This document shows, piece after piece, positions 8,784 to 16,610 of a stretch of DNA of 60,381 bases (its first letter is position 1; every line of letters starts with the position of its first letter). The position numbers were made by a program, and so were the translations under genes. The DNA is from Clostridiales bacterium Firm_18 (GTDB taxonomy: Bacteria; Bacillota; Clostridia; Monoglobales; Firm-18). Under the pieces are notes generated by a model. That model was not told the origin of the DNA. It did no database searches and worked only from the letters and a program-made list of their open reading frames with translations. The stretch covers positions 1-60,381 of the forward strand of contig LVAX01000107.1 of assembly GCA_001604215.1 (NCBI GenBank), read 5' to 3'.

Positions 8784-9683
8784 ATGAAGGGAATAGTCAG
8801 CGGTATGCAGCATTTTTCCGTCGGCGACGGGCCGGGTATCCGCACGACTGTATTTATGCAAGGGTGTAATCTGCGGTGTGAATGGTGCCATAATCCGGAA
8901 ACCATATCTTTTAAGCCAGTTTTCTTATATTATAAGAATTTGTGCAGAAATTGCGGATTGTGTCAAAAGCGCTGCCCTCAAGGCGCTCACCTTATGATGG
9001 GGAGAACGCACCATTTTAATCGTGAACGCTGCAATCTGTGCGGTGAATGCATACGGTACTGTCCGGCAGGAGCTCTGAAAATCAGCGGAAAAGAAACCGC
9101 TTTATCCGAAGTGATGGAATATATACTGGAGGATATGGAGTTTTATAGTTCCTCAAACGGCGGAGTGACCATTTCAGGCGGCGAACCGCTTTGCCAGGCG
9201 GATTTTACTGCCGCAATCGCGAAAGAATGTAAAAAACACAATATTCATGTCATTGTCGATACAGCAGGAAATGTGGATTTTTCGTCTTTTGAAAAAGTAT
9301 TGTCCTATACTGACTGCTTCTTTTTCGATGTCAAAGGAACATCGGAACGGGATTACCTTTCAAAGACTGGCGGAAGCCTGAAATTATCGCTTGAAAATAT
9401 GATGCGGCTGATAAGCGGCGGCTGTAATGTGGTTGCCAGAATACCTGTGATTCCGAGCTATAACGATTCTGAGAATGATTGCAATATTATGGCGGGGCTA
9501 TTAAATCAAGTTGGCGTAAAGCAGGTGCATCTGCTTCCGTTTCATAGACTTGGGGCGGGCAAATATGCCGCGCTCGGCAAATCGTATCCGTACGAACAAT
9601 GCGTTCCGCCGTCAAAACAGCAAATGCAGAAGCTTGCGGACATTTTTGCGGCGCATGGATTTGAAAGTAGGGTTGACGGTTAG
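8784..9683 (+). CDS. Glycyl radical enzyme activase 1 (radical SAM)
   Basis: A 299-residue activating enzyme. CNLRCEWC (C28, C32, C35) binds the SAM cluster, and the insert from about residue 54 to 93 (CRNCGLCQKRC, then CNLCGECIRYC) holds two ferredoxin-type 4Fe-4S clusters, as in activases of the dehydratase-type glycyl radical enzymes; the short pyruvate formate-lyase activase lacks this insert. The GGEPLCQ motif is present. It starts on the base after the enzyme's stop codon, so the two are translated together, and its job is to abstract hydrogen from G692 of enzyme 1. Confidence 0.94.
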   Translation: MKGIVSGMQHFSVGDGPGIRTTVFMQGCNLRCEWCHNPETISFKPVFLYYKNLCRNCGLCQKRCPQGAHLMMGRTHHFNRERCNLCGECIRYCPAGALKISGKETALSEVMEYILEDMEFYSSSNGGVTISGGEPLCQADFTAAIAKECKKHNIHVIVDTAGNVDFSSFEKVLSYTDCFFFDVKGTSERDYLSKTGGSLKLSLENMMRLISGGCNVVARIPVIPSYNDSENDCNIMAGLLNQVGVKQVHLLPFHRLGAGKYAALGKSYPYEQCVPPSKQQMQKLADIFAAHGFESRVDG

Positions 9684-9693
9684 GAGGAAAATG

Positions 9694-11763
9694 ATGAAAA
9701 CAATTGTATGCACGGGAGATTCCCATACGTGGGGGCAGGGCGCAAAAGGGGCGGTACAATCTATTAATCCGCCCGCAGAGGGCGGCGATTTACGGCTTCT
9801 TTCATTTCAGTACGACTGTTACGTGAATCTGCTACGCAGGATGGTCTGTGAACGCACGAATTCGGAATTTACTGAATATGAGGCTGTACAACTAAAACTC
9901 CCCTTAACAGAAGCGTGCGCCGTTTTGCAAAGCTCTTTAAAAATAGAATTGGTTGCGGAGCTTATCCGAATTCAATTCAGAAAGCAAAAAACACCGTCGT
10001 CTGCGTCGATTTATTTGGACGGAGCGCTGTATGAAACGGTGAACCTGCAATCGGGAAATACAGGGTACGGCTTTTATGGAATGAAAACGGTTGGCATTTT
10101 CTGCGGCGAAGGGTTACATACGCTTGAAATTGTCAATACTGCCGGCAGCGTGCTAATTTATCGGATTGAAACCTACAAAGGAGAATATGCTGTCATCAAC
10201 AGCGGAATCGGCAGTTGCTCCACTCTTCGGTACATTGAAGAATATTGGAATGATTATGTTGAATGCTATCACCCATCCTTGGTGCTGATGGAAGCGCATA
10301 CCATCAATGATTGGCTGACAAAATGCCCTCCTGACGAGTATGAGAAAAATCTGGTTCGATTTATAAGGAAAATAAAGCAAATCAATGCCATTCCTGTGCT
10401 TATGACCGTTTCGCCGATTTTGGGGAATCAATCCGCTCCGTTCAATGATTATCCGTATGACGAGTTTATCAAAGCGTCAAGGCGGGCAGCACAAAGTGAA
10501 AATATTAATATTGCTGACGCAAACCTTGAAATCAGGCGGCAATTATATGGATTATCGCAGGAGAGACAGTTTCAGTTGATGTTTTCGGATAATTGGCATA
10601 TCAACGATTTAGGACATGAATTATACGCGCAATGCGCGATAAAAAAAATAGAAAGGGAGATAACAATGCAAAAAGCGAAGGCGGCCATCTATACCGGCGC
10701 AAACCAACCATTTGAAATTAAAGAATATCCACTGGTGACGCCCCCGGAGGGCATGGCGAAAATAAAGCTGATCGCCAGTGGCATCTGCGGAACGGACATT
10801 CATATCCATCGTGGTAAAATTCCGTTGCAGCCTCCATTGATCATCGGTCATGAATTTGTGGGGTGCGTGGAGGAACTGTCCGCAAGGGACAGTGAAAAGT
10901 GTGGAATACAGCCGGGCGACAATGTTATTGTTGATATTGCCTGTCCCTGCGGCGAATGCGTTCTATGCAAACAGGGGGATGACGCGAACTGCCTTAATAT
11001 GGGCGTTACCAACGGAGGCAACCCGGAAATTGCTCCTCATTTCTTCGGCGGTTACGGAGAGTATAACTATTCTCCCATAAAAAATCTTATTAAGATCCCG
11101 AAAGAGCTTGACCCCAAAATGACCTGTGTGTTCGCCTGTGCCGGGCCTACCGCGCTGCATGCTTTCAGGTTGGCAAAACAGGCTGGTGCGCATGTGGAAA
11201 AAGCGAACGTAGCTGTTGTGCAAGGTTTAGGGCCGGTGGGTATATTTGCGGTTATATACCTCGCATCTCTGGGAATTCCGCACATCGTTGCCATCACAGC
11301 GAGAGATAACATGGCAAGAGAAGCGCTTGCCATGAAGTTGGGTGCAACGGAAATATGCAATTTAACCCGCACAGATGCGGATGAAATCACCAAGCATGTC
11401 CGTGAGCTTGCTGGCGGTATAGGCGCAGATATAGTGTTTGAAGCGTCGGGCAACCCCAAAGCGGTGCCGCAGGGAATGGAAATGCTCCGTAACCGCGGCG
11501 TATATCTTGTTCCCGGTCAGTATTCCAACAGCGGTGGTATTGAAATTCAACCGCAGATAATTACCTTTAACGCTTTGCATATCATCGGCTCGTCGCAGTA
11601 TTCCGTGTCGGATGTTGAGGATTATCTGGCGTTCCTAAAGGCGAATCCTCGGCTGCATTCCTGTATAGCCTCACTGACAAGCTGCTATAAGGTAGATGAA
11701 ATTAACAAGGCCTTTGAAGACGCAAAATACGGTAATAATATAAAAACCATGCTGACCCAATAA
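9694..11763 (+). CDS. SGNH/GDSL hydrolase in frame with zinc dehydrogenase (fusion or slippage)
   Basis: One open frame of 689 residues covers two complete proteins. Residues 1-324 are an SGNH esterase: GDSHTWGQG gives block I with the catalytic Ser, a Gly-bearing block II follows, HTINDW resembles the GxND block, and DNWHINDLGH holds the Asp and His. This suggests a cytosolic de-esterification, perhaps of acetylated sugars, as no signal peptide is seen. The frame then runs without a stop into a dehydrogenase that has its own ribosome site and ATG at 10666. AGGAGG at 9682 serves the start; ATG at 9691 is also possible. The junction has a run of eight A (10641-10648): one A fewer would create TAG at once. 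Either a true fusion, a slippage site or a single-base error. Confidence 0.72.
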   Translation: MKTIVCTGDSHTWGQGAKGAVQSINPPAEGGDLRLLSFQYDCYVNLLRRMVCERTNSEFTEYEAVQLKLPLTEACAVLQSSLKIELVAELIRIQFRKQKTPSSASIYLDGALYETVNLQSGNTGYGFYGMKTVGIFCGEGLHTLEIVNTAGSVLIYRIETYKGEYAVINSGIGSCSTLRYIEEYWNDYVECYHPSLVLMEAHTINDWLTKCPPDEYEKNLVRFIRKIKQINAIPVLMTVSPILGNQSAPFNDYPYDEFIKASRRAAQSENINIADANLEIRRQLYGLSQERQFQLMFSDNWHINDLGHELYAQCAIKKIEREITMQKAKAAIYTGANQPFEIKEYPLVTPPEGMAKIKLIASGICGTDIHIHRGKIPLQPPLIIGHEFVGCVEELSARDSEKCGIQPGDNVIVDIACPCGECVLCKQGDDANCLNMGVTNGGNPEIAPHFFGGYGEYNYSPIKNLIKIPKELDPKMTCVFACAGPTALHAFRLAKQAGAHVEKANVAVVQGLGPVGIFAVIYLASLGIPHIVAITARDNMAREALAMKLGATEICNLTRTDADEITKHVRELAGGIGADIVFEASGNPKAVPQGMEMLRNRGVYLVPGQYSNSGGIEIQPQIITFNALHIIGSSQYSVSDVEDYLAFLKANPRLHSCIASLTSCYKVDEINKAFEDAKYGNNIKTMLTQ
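10641..10668 (+). promoter_or_regulatory. A8 slippage-prone tract and internal ribosome site
   Basis: Eight A (10641-10648) are followed by GAAAGGGAGAT and an ATG at 10666 with normal spacing. In the present frame the tract reads Ile-Lys-Lys-Ile; loss of one A makes TAG immediately after the two Lys codons. The ribosome site is as strong as others in the operon, which argues that the dehydrogenase is also, or mainly, made as a separate protein. Confidence 0.65.
10666..11763 (+). CDS. Zinc-dependent MDR dehydrogenase (sorbitol/threonine dehydrogenase-like)
   Basis: A 365-residue zinc alcohol dehydrogenase when translated from its own ATG. GICGTDIHIHRG and IIGHEFVG carry the catalytic zinc ligands; CPCGECVLCKQGDDANC holds the four structural-zinc cysteines; GLGPVGIFA is the Rossmann nucleotide-binding loop. 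The length matches sorbitol or threonine dehydrogenases. It follows the SGNH hydrolase in frame without an intervening stop. In the operon of glycyl radical enzyme 1 it may oxidise the polyol before, or reduce the aldehyde after, the radical step; the order is inference. Confidence 0.85.
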   Translation: MQKAKAAIYTGANQPFEIKEYPLVTPPEGMAKIKLIASGICGTDIHIHRGKIPLQPPLIIGHEFVGCVEELSARDSEKCGIQPGDNVIVDIACPCGECVLCKQGDDANCLNMGVTNGGNPEIAPHFFGGYGEYNYSPIKNLIKIPKELDPKMTCVFACAGPTALHAFRLAKQAGAHVEKANVAVVQGLGPVGIFAVIYLASLGIPHIVAITARDNMAREALAMKLGATEICNLTRTDADEITKHVRELAGGIGADIVFEASGNPKAVPQGMEMLRNRGVYLVPGQYSNSGGIEIQPQIITFNALHIIGSSQYSVSDVEDYLAFLKANPRLHSCIASLTSCYKVDEINKAFEDAKYGNNIKTMLTQ

Positions 11764-11773
11764 AACCTACAAA

Positions 11774-11797
11774 GCGCAGGCGTGACATTACCTGCGC
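11774..11797. other. Intergenic hairpin
   Basis: GCGCAGG (11774-11780) and CCTGCGC (11791-11797) can pair around a ten-base loop. No T run follows on the + strand, so it is not a standard terminator; it may stabilise the 3' end of the upstream message or pause transcription before the permease gene. Confidence 0.4.
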
Positions 11798-11807
11798 ATT
11801 AAAATAG

Positions 11808-12701
11808 ATGAAAAAGGTGCGTGCCTTCATTGTGAATTTTTTACTTTTACTTATTGGAATTGTACTTTTTAGCATATATAATACGATTATCAAGCTTGGC
11901 AACAGCCGTTGCCGAAACAATGCGTCTTTGATACTATATAATTGTCTGCTTTGCGCCGTTGCAGCGATAATTGCGTTTGCTTTTTCAGATAAGAACTATA
12001 CATTATCAATTTATACTTATGCTGCAGCAATTATTTTTGGTATTCTTTTTTGCATAACCTCTTACTTATACATGAAAACAATACAAAATGGACAACTGTC
12101 ACTCAGTGCCCTGATCGTTACATTCAGCCTGATAATTCCTTTGATGTATTCCTTCGTTTTTCTGAATGAACGACTTTCATATACTAAAGCGTTCGGCATT
12201 GCTTTGTTGATTGCGTGTATGCTCGTGTCCTCAAATTTATCTGCCGGTGATAGAAAAGCGTCGGCGAAGTGGTTTCTACTGGCGTTTATGACATTGCTCT
12301 CAAACGGATTTTTAAGTACAGTGTCTAAAGCGCATCAGGTTATCACCGTGGGCGCTTTTGTCGGTCAGTTTGTTGCTTTGGGATATTCCTTTGCCGCACT
12401 TTGCTCATTCTTATTGTTTTGTTATGTGAGCCGTCATGAGAAAGCAGATGTACGTTACTTTTTTAATCCTGTCATGCTGCTTTTAGTATTTGTAACTTCA
12501 ATTTCTTCCTTTGGAGCGAATTATATTGTTACCGATCTTGCGGCAACAATGGACGGCTCCGTCATTTATCCTGCGGTGCAGGGCGGTGCTTTAGTTATTG
12601 TTACACTGTGTTCGGTACTATTTTTAAATGAAAAAATGAATTTACGAAAATTCACTACAATAGGCATGGGAATTGTGTCTGTAATTTTATTAAATATTTA
12701 G
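11808..12701 (+). CDS. EamA/DMT-superfamily permease
   Basis: A 297-residue integral membrane protein with about ten hydrophobic helices in two similar halves; the ends of the halves read PLMYSFVFLNERLS and VTLCSVLFLNEKMN, the paired FLNE signature of drug/metabolite transporters. It is the last gene behind the glycyl radical enzyme 1 operon and has only a weak ribosome site, so its expression may depend on upstream translation. It may import the pathway substrate or export the product across the membrane; direction and cargo are unknown. Confidence 0.88.
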   Translation: MKKVRAFIVNFLLLLIGIVLFSIYNTIIKLGNSRCRNNASLILYNCLLCAVAAIIAFAFSDKNYTLSIYTYAAAIIFGILFCITSYLYMKTIQNGQLSLSALIVTFSLIIPLMYSFVFLNERLSYTKAFGIALLIACMLVSSNLSAGDRKASAKWFLLAFMTLLSNGFLSTVSKAHQVITVGAFVGQFVALGYSFAALCSFLLFCYVSRHEKADVRYFFNPVMLLLVFVTSISSFGANYIVTDLAATMDGSVIYPAVQGGALVIVTLCSVLFLNEKMNLRKFTTIGMGIVSVILLNI

Positions 12702-12779
12702 ATTATACACCTTTATATGCTGTTTTTTTATAATAAAAATTTATATTAGTTAAAAGACAATACAAATAAAAATAGATTA

Positions 12780-12815
12780 TTGATAATTGTAGACAGATAT
12801 GCTAAAATGGTTATG
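12780..12815 (+). promoter_or_regulatory. Promoter with LacI-region motif upstream of DUF2264 gene
   Basis: TTGATA (12780-12785), a 17-base spacer and TAAAAT (12803-12808) with TG two bases before it form a good extended -10 promoter. The -10 is embedded in ATGCTAAAATGGTTATG (12799-12815), identical to 118-134 except one base, so the same regulator probably controls both. The rest of the 12702-12967 gap is AT-rich with no gene seen. Confidence 0.65.
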
Positions 12816-12967
12816 AATTTAGGAAAACAGAGAAATACGATAAGGTAAAAATTAATGTGTAGTATTAATATAGAATGAGATAAAATAGTTTAAAATTTGA
12901 CTTCAGCAATAGTTCATACTTCTTATCAGGAAAAAATAAATGGAGTTTTATGGGGTGAGTATTTGAA

Positions 12968-14107
12968 ATGGAGACAACAAGAGACTATTGGCTGAAAATG
13001 CTGTTGAAAATTTCGAATCCGGTTTTAGATAATTTGAGCAAAGGCGATTTGAAGAGAAATATGCCTGTAGAAGCTAAAAACAGCAGCAGGAAAATTTGTA
13101 CTCATTTAGAGGCCTTTGGAAGAGTAATGAATGGAATATCCCCATGGCTTGAGAATGGGGAAAACGAAGGCGAAGAAGGCAAATGCAGAAAAGAATACAT
13201 AAAATTAGCGCAAAATGCCTTGGATTTTGCAACTGATCCAAAATCTCCGGATTTTATGGACTATACACATGATAATCAATGTATTGTTGATACCGCTTTT
13301 TTAGCTGAAGCTATTTTACGGGCGCCCAATGTTTTGTGGCGTGATTTGGATATTAGGGTTAAAAATAATATCGTTAATGCATTTAAGGCAACACGAATAG
13401 GGAAAAAGCCAGCTTATAGCAACTGGTTGCTCTTTTCGGCTATGATTGAAGTTGCTTTGCGTTTCATGGGCTGTGAGGATTGGGACGCAATGCGTATAGA
13501 TTATTCTTTGCGACAGCATGAAAACTGGTATTTGGGTGATGGAATATATGGAGACGGACCAAACTATCACGCTGATTATTATAACAGCTTTGTAATTCAG
13601 CCAATGCTGGTCGATATAATAAACGAGGTAGGCGATGCATATCCGGAGTGGGGCAATATGAAAACAAATATTATTAAGCGTATTATGAGATATGCTCAAA
13701 TTCTTGAACGGCAAATCGCTCCCGACGGAACATTTCCGATAATTGGACGTTCGATTACATATAGAACCGGAGTGTTCCATGCACTTGCGCAAGCGGCGCT
13801 TCTGAACATTTTGCCTGAAGAATTGTATGCTGAACAAGTCCGCTGCGCTTTAACCGCTGTCATTAAAAGGCTGTTTTCCACCTCTGGTAATTTTGATAAA
13901 GGCGGTTGGCTGACCATTGGATTCTGTGGACATCAGCCGTCGCTTGGGGAAGAATATATTTCAACAGGAAGCTTATATTTGGCAAACACTGTTTTTTTGC
14001 CTCTCGGATTAAAAAAAGAGGATCCGTTTTGGAAAAATGAAGACATGGAGTGGACTAATGTTAAAATATGGAGTGGTCATGATTTTAATGCCGACCATTC
14101 CTGCTAA
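12968..14107 (+). CDS. DUF2264-family protein
   Basis: A 379-residue cytosolic protein that I recognise as the DUF2264 family (N-terminal TRDYWLKMLLKI, then LEAFGRVMNGISPWLENG, the YGDGPNYHADYYNSFVI block and the RQIAPDGTFPIIGRS block). The family is expected to fold as an alpha/alpha-barrel like lyases and unsaturated glucuronyl hydrolases and is common in polysaccharide-utilisation loci. Conserved acid and aromatic residues in the last two blocks would line such a cleft. GGGGTGAG lies before the ATG. It stands between a repressor-type promoter and the two-component genes. A role in cleaving imported oligosaccharides is likely; the linkage is unknown. Confidence 0.8.
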   Translation: METTRDYWLKMLLKISNPVLDNLSKGDLKRNMPVEAKNSSRKICTHLEAFGRVMNGISPWLENGENEGEEGKCRKEYIKLAQNALDFATDPKSPDFMDYTHDNQCIVDTAFLAEAILRAPNVLWRDLDIRVKNNIVNAFKATRIGKKPAYSNWLLFSAMIEVALRFMGCEDWDAMRIDYSLRQHENWYLGDGIYGDGPNYHADYYNSFVIQPMLVDIINEVGDAYPEWGNMKTNIIKRIMRYAQILERQIAPDGTFPIIGRSITYRTGVFHALAQAALLNILPEELYAEQVRCALTAVIKRLFSTSGNFDKGGWLTIGFCGHQPSLGEEYISTGSLYLANTVFLPLGLKKEDPFWKNEDMEWTNVKIWSGHDFNADHSC

Positions 14108-14153
14108 TATTATATAAAATGTGAGATTTTGAAATTTTTAGGAGAGTAAAGAG

Positions 14154-15623
14154 ATGTTATTAACTACTTTTTTAGTAATATTAATCTCGTTTGGTTTTTT
14201 GTTTTTGAATATTAAAAACAAATTTGCATATATAATTATCGCTTATTTTATTTGTTTATCTATGTTATTGATTATTAATGTATTATACATATCAAAGGTT
14301 TCGACATATAAATTTCCAATGCAAATAGATTATAAAATATACTTGTTGTTTTATAATGTAAAATTGCTTATAAATTCAATTTCAAGAATATATAATTTTA
14401 CCTTGGCTTTTTTTATGGTTATATGTATTGTAACACTTACTTTTTTTGTGCGTGTGCGTTTGAAGCTTCTTGTATTGCTTTTTGTGCCGATTATTATATT
14501 TTTAGTCTGGACCGACTATTCAGTAGTTTATAGCCTGCATATTTTATCCCTTACGAATATACAGTACTCAAACATTATTAACCTTTCTGTAGAAGCAGGT
14601 AATTTATTATGTGAAAATTTAATTTTTATTTATATGATAATTCTGCATATAGCAATCATAAAGGCTTATTTTGACACGAAAATATACACTAAAAAGAAGA
14701 ATTATATTGTTTTACATTTATGTGTTTTATTAATCAATTTGTTTTTCTTATTTGTATTTGTTATAGGACCATTTAGATTTATACTTTTTAGTAATGTGGA
14801 CGCATTTAAATTTCCGAATTATAGTGGCATAAAAAATGGTTATATTGTAATTCCGTTTGTTTTTATGGGGATGGTAGGAGCGGTAAGTATTCTTTTGATT
14901 TTATTTAAACCTTTTGGCGTATTTTATGGGATTTCTAAGAATGCAACTGTGGAAACCGCAAAATTATTTAACAAAAACTTATCCATGATTCTACATGTTT
15001 ATAAAAATGCTTTTTTAGCAATAGGGCAACAGATAAACCTTATTAGAATTAATAGCAACAGAAGTATGGATATAAACGCCAATTCCGATTTGGCAATGGA
15101 TCTGGTTAATGAATATATGTTAATGATTGATAAAACTTTGAGCCTTTTAAAAGGTAAGGGTGAGGTATTTAAAGTAGTTAATTTATTAAGATGCATTAAT
15201 GTTGCCTCGAAGAATATAGTGGATAAAGATAATGTAAAAATAATAAATAATTTTTATGATGATGAGGTGTTAATTTATGGTGATGAATTTCATTTAACTG
15301 AAGTATTTGTGAATTTATTTTTAAATGCCATAGATGCAATAAAACCTACCGGAAGAGCGCCTGTTATAGAATTATATCTGACAGTGGAAGATGATTACTG
15401 TATGGTTGAGGTTAAGGATAATGGAATCGGCATTGAGAAAAAACAGCTTAGAAAAATATTCGAGCCATTTTACTCGAGCAAACCGCGTAAACAAGGCGGA
15501 GGTATCGGCCTTAGTTACGTTAAGAATATTATCAGACAGCATAAGGGTGAGATTAGAGTAAAAAGTGTAGTCGGGGTTTATACAAATTTTCAAATCATAT
15601 TGCCTTTAAATAGGGCTTGCTGA
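14154..15623 (+). CDS. Membrane sensor histidine kinase
   Basis: A 489-residue kinase. The first ~260 residues hold about seven hydrophobic helices, so the sensor is membrane-embedded. ILHVYKNAFLAI is the probable phospho-acceptor box (His with the downstream Lys-Asn of the HxxKN type). The ATPase domain shows NLFLNAIDAI (N box), DNGIGI (G1), IFEPFYSS (F) and GGGIGLSYV (G2). GGAGAG precedes the ATG. It is visibly more AT-rich than the neighbours, with many ATA and TTA codons. It pairs with the regulator at 15750, and both sit just before the transporter and exoenzyme run, which they are well placed to control. Confidence 0.93.
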   Translation: MLLTTFLVILISFGFLFLNIKNKFAYIIIAYFICLSMLLIINVLYISKVSTYKFPMQIDYKIYLLFYNVKLLINSISRIYNFTLAFFMVICIVTLTFFVRVRLKLLVLLFVPIIIFLVWTDYSVVYSLHILSLTNIQYSNIINLSVEAGNLLCENLIFIYMIILHIAIIKAYFDTKIYTKKKNYIVLHLCVLLINLFFLFVFVIGPFRFILFSNVDAFKFPNYSGIKNGYIVIPFVFMGMVGAVSILLILFKPFGVFYGISKNATVETAKLFNKNLSMILHVYKNAFLAIGQQINLIRINSNRSMDINANSDLAMDLVNEYMLMIDKTLSLLKGKGEVFKVVNLLRCINVASKNIVDKDNVKIINNFYDDEVLIYGDEFHLTEVFVNLFLNAIDAIKPTGRAPVIELYLTVEDDYCMVEVKDNGIGIEKKQLRKIFEPFYSSKPRKQGGGIGLSYVKNIIRQHKGEIRVKSVVGVYTNFQIILPLNRAC

Positions 15624-15688
15624 CCTTCATAAAATCATCGTTAATCATTTATATGAGGGTTTTCAATGTTTGTGTCGGCTTTGCTGCT

Positions 15689-15711
15689 GCTCCGTAAAAG
15701 CGGAGCTTTTT
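15689..15711 (+). terminator. Terminator-like hairpin between kinase and regulator
   Basis: GCTCCG (15689-15694) and CGGAGC (15701-15706) pair around TAAAAG and are followed by five T. It lies in the 126-base gap between the two cognate genes, so some transcripts should stop after the kinase. It could keep regulator levels different from kinase levels or act as an attenuator. Confidence 0.7.
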
Positions 15712-15749
15712 GTGGATGCCATAAATACTGCGTTTTGGAGGTGTAATTA

Positions 15750-16430
15750 ATGGGAAAAATACGGATTCTTATATGTGATGATATGGTAGGAGTATGTGAA
15801 GGGTATAGGATGCATATTAATATGGAAAAGGATTTTGAGTGTATTGGAACGTCATATTGTTCAGAAGATTGCGCTAAAATGATGAAGGAACTCAAACCAG
15901 ATGTACTTTTACTTGATATTCAAATGGAAACTGAAACAACAGGCATAGATATAATTCCGCAATTGAAAGAGTTATCTCCGGATACGAAAATTATTATGCT
16001 TACAAGCTATGGTGATGGTAAATACATTTTTTTGGCGCTTCTGAATGGCGCTGATGGCTATGTTGTTAAAAGTGCATACAATGATAAGTTGTTTCAAAGT
16101 ATTCGAGAAATATGCAATGATGGCAACAGTTATTTCAAACTGAATTCTGAAATAATGGAGGCGTTTAAAAGCGAGGCTAAAAATGTGTATAACAGCAGAA
16201 ACAGTTTGCTTTTTGTAATGGATCAGATGGTAAAGCTATCTATTGGCGAGTATGAAATCCTCAAGGATATTTACAATAATAAGACATATAAAACAATTGC
16301 AAACGAACGAGTTGTTGAAGAATGCACGATTAAAACCACTGCTTCAAGAATATTAAAGAAGTTTGAGGTTGAAAGTATGAAAGAATTAAAAGCTATTTTA
16401 AAAGAGTTAAGACTTTTCGATTCAATATAG
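15750..16430 (+). CDS. LuxR/NarL-type response regulator
   Basis: 226 residues. The receiver domain has the acidic pair D10-D11, phospho-acceptor D56 in LLLDIQM, LTSYGD with the conserved Thr/Ser, and K in YVVKSAY. The C-terminal LuxR-type helix-turn-helix (LSIGEYEILKDIYNNKTYKTIA, then TIKTTASRILKKFEV) binds DNA. TTGGAGGTG precedes the ATG. It is the partner of the kinase at 14154 and probably activates the 16.6-49.4 kb run. Confidence 0.93.
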   Translation: MGKIRILICDDMVGVCEGYRMHINMEKDFECIGTSYCSEDCAKMMKELKPDVLLLDIQMETETTGIDIIPQLKELSPDTKIIMLTSYGDGKYIFLALLNGADGYVVKSAYNDKLFQSIREICNDGNSYFKLNSEIMEAFKSEAKNVYNSRNSLLFVMDQMVKLSIGEYEILKDIYNNKTYKTIANERVVEECTIKTTASRILKKFEVESMKELKAILKELRLFDSI

Positions 16431-16456
16431 TTTTTTTGGCAACAATATGAATTTAC

Positions 16457-16487
16457 CGGGTAGTCAATTTTTGACCACCCGTTTTTT
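16457..16487 (+). terminator. Rho-independent terminator after the response regulator
   Basis: CGGGTAGTCA (16457-16466) and TGACCACCCG (16472-16481) form a ten-base stem with a single A-C mismatch, followed by six T. It isolates the regulatory genes from the transporter operon. The 16488-16610 stretch that follows must contain the promoter of that operon; TATAAT at 16570-16575 is the best -10, but I see no convincing -35, which fits an activated promoter. Confidence 0.85.
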
Positions 16488-16610
16488 ATATTATAGGGAA
16501 TACCGCATAAGCTGAAAGAACTTAAAAAGGTGTACAAAAGTTCCACTATGATTTTGCTAAATTAAAATGTATAATTTAAACATAATAAAAGTAATAAGGT
16601 GGGGATTTTA

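Noticed and set aside
9550..9693. Longer start of the SGNH frame inside the activase gene
   Set aside because: The extra residues overlap activase 1 in another frame, and a perfect AGGAGG lies just before the ATG pair at 9691/9694.
16541..16575. Standard vegetative promoter for the transporter operon
   Set aside because: A -10-like TATAAT exists, but no acceptable -35 lies 16-18 bases upstream; listed only as a possibility under the terminator entry.
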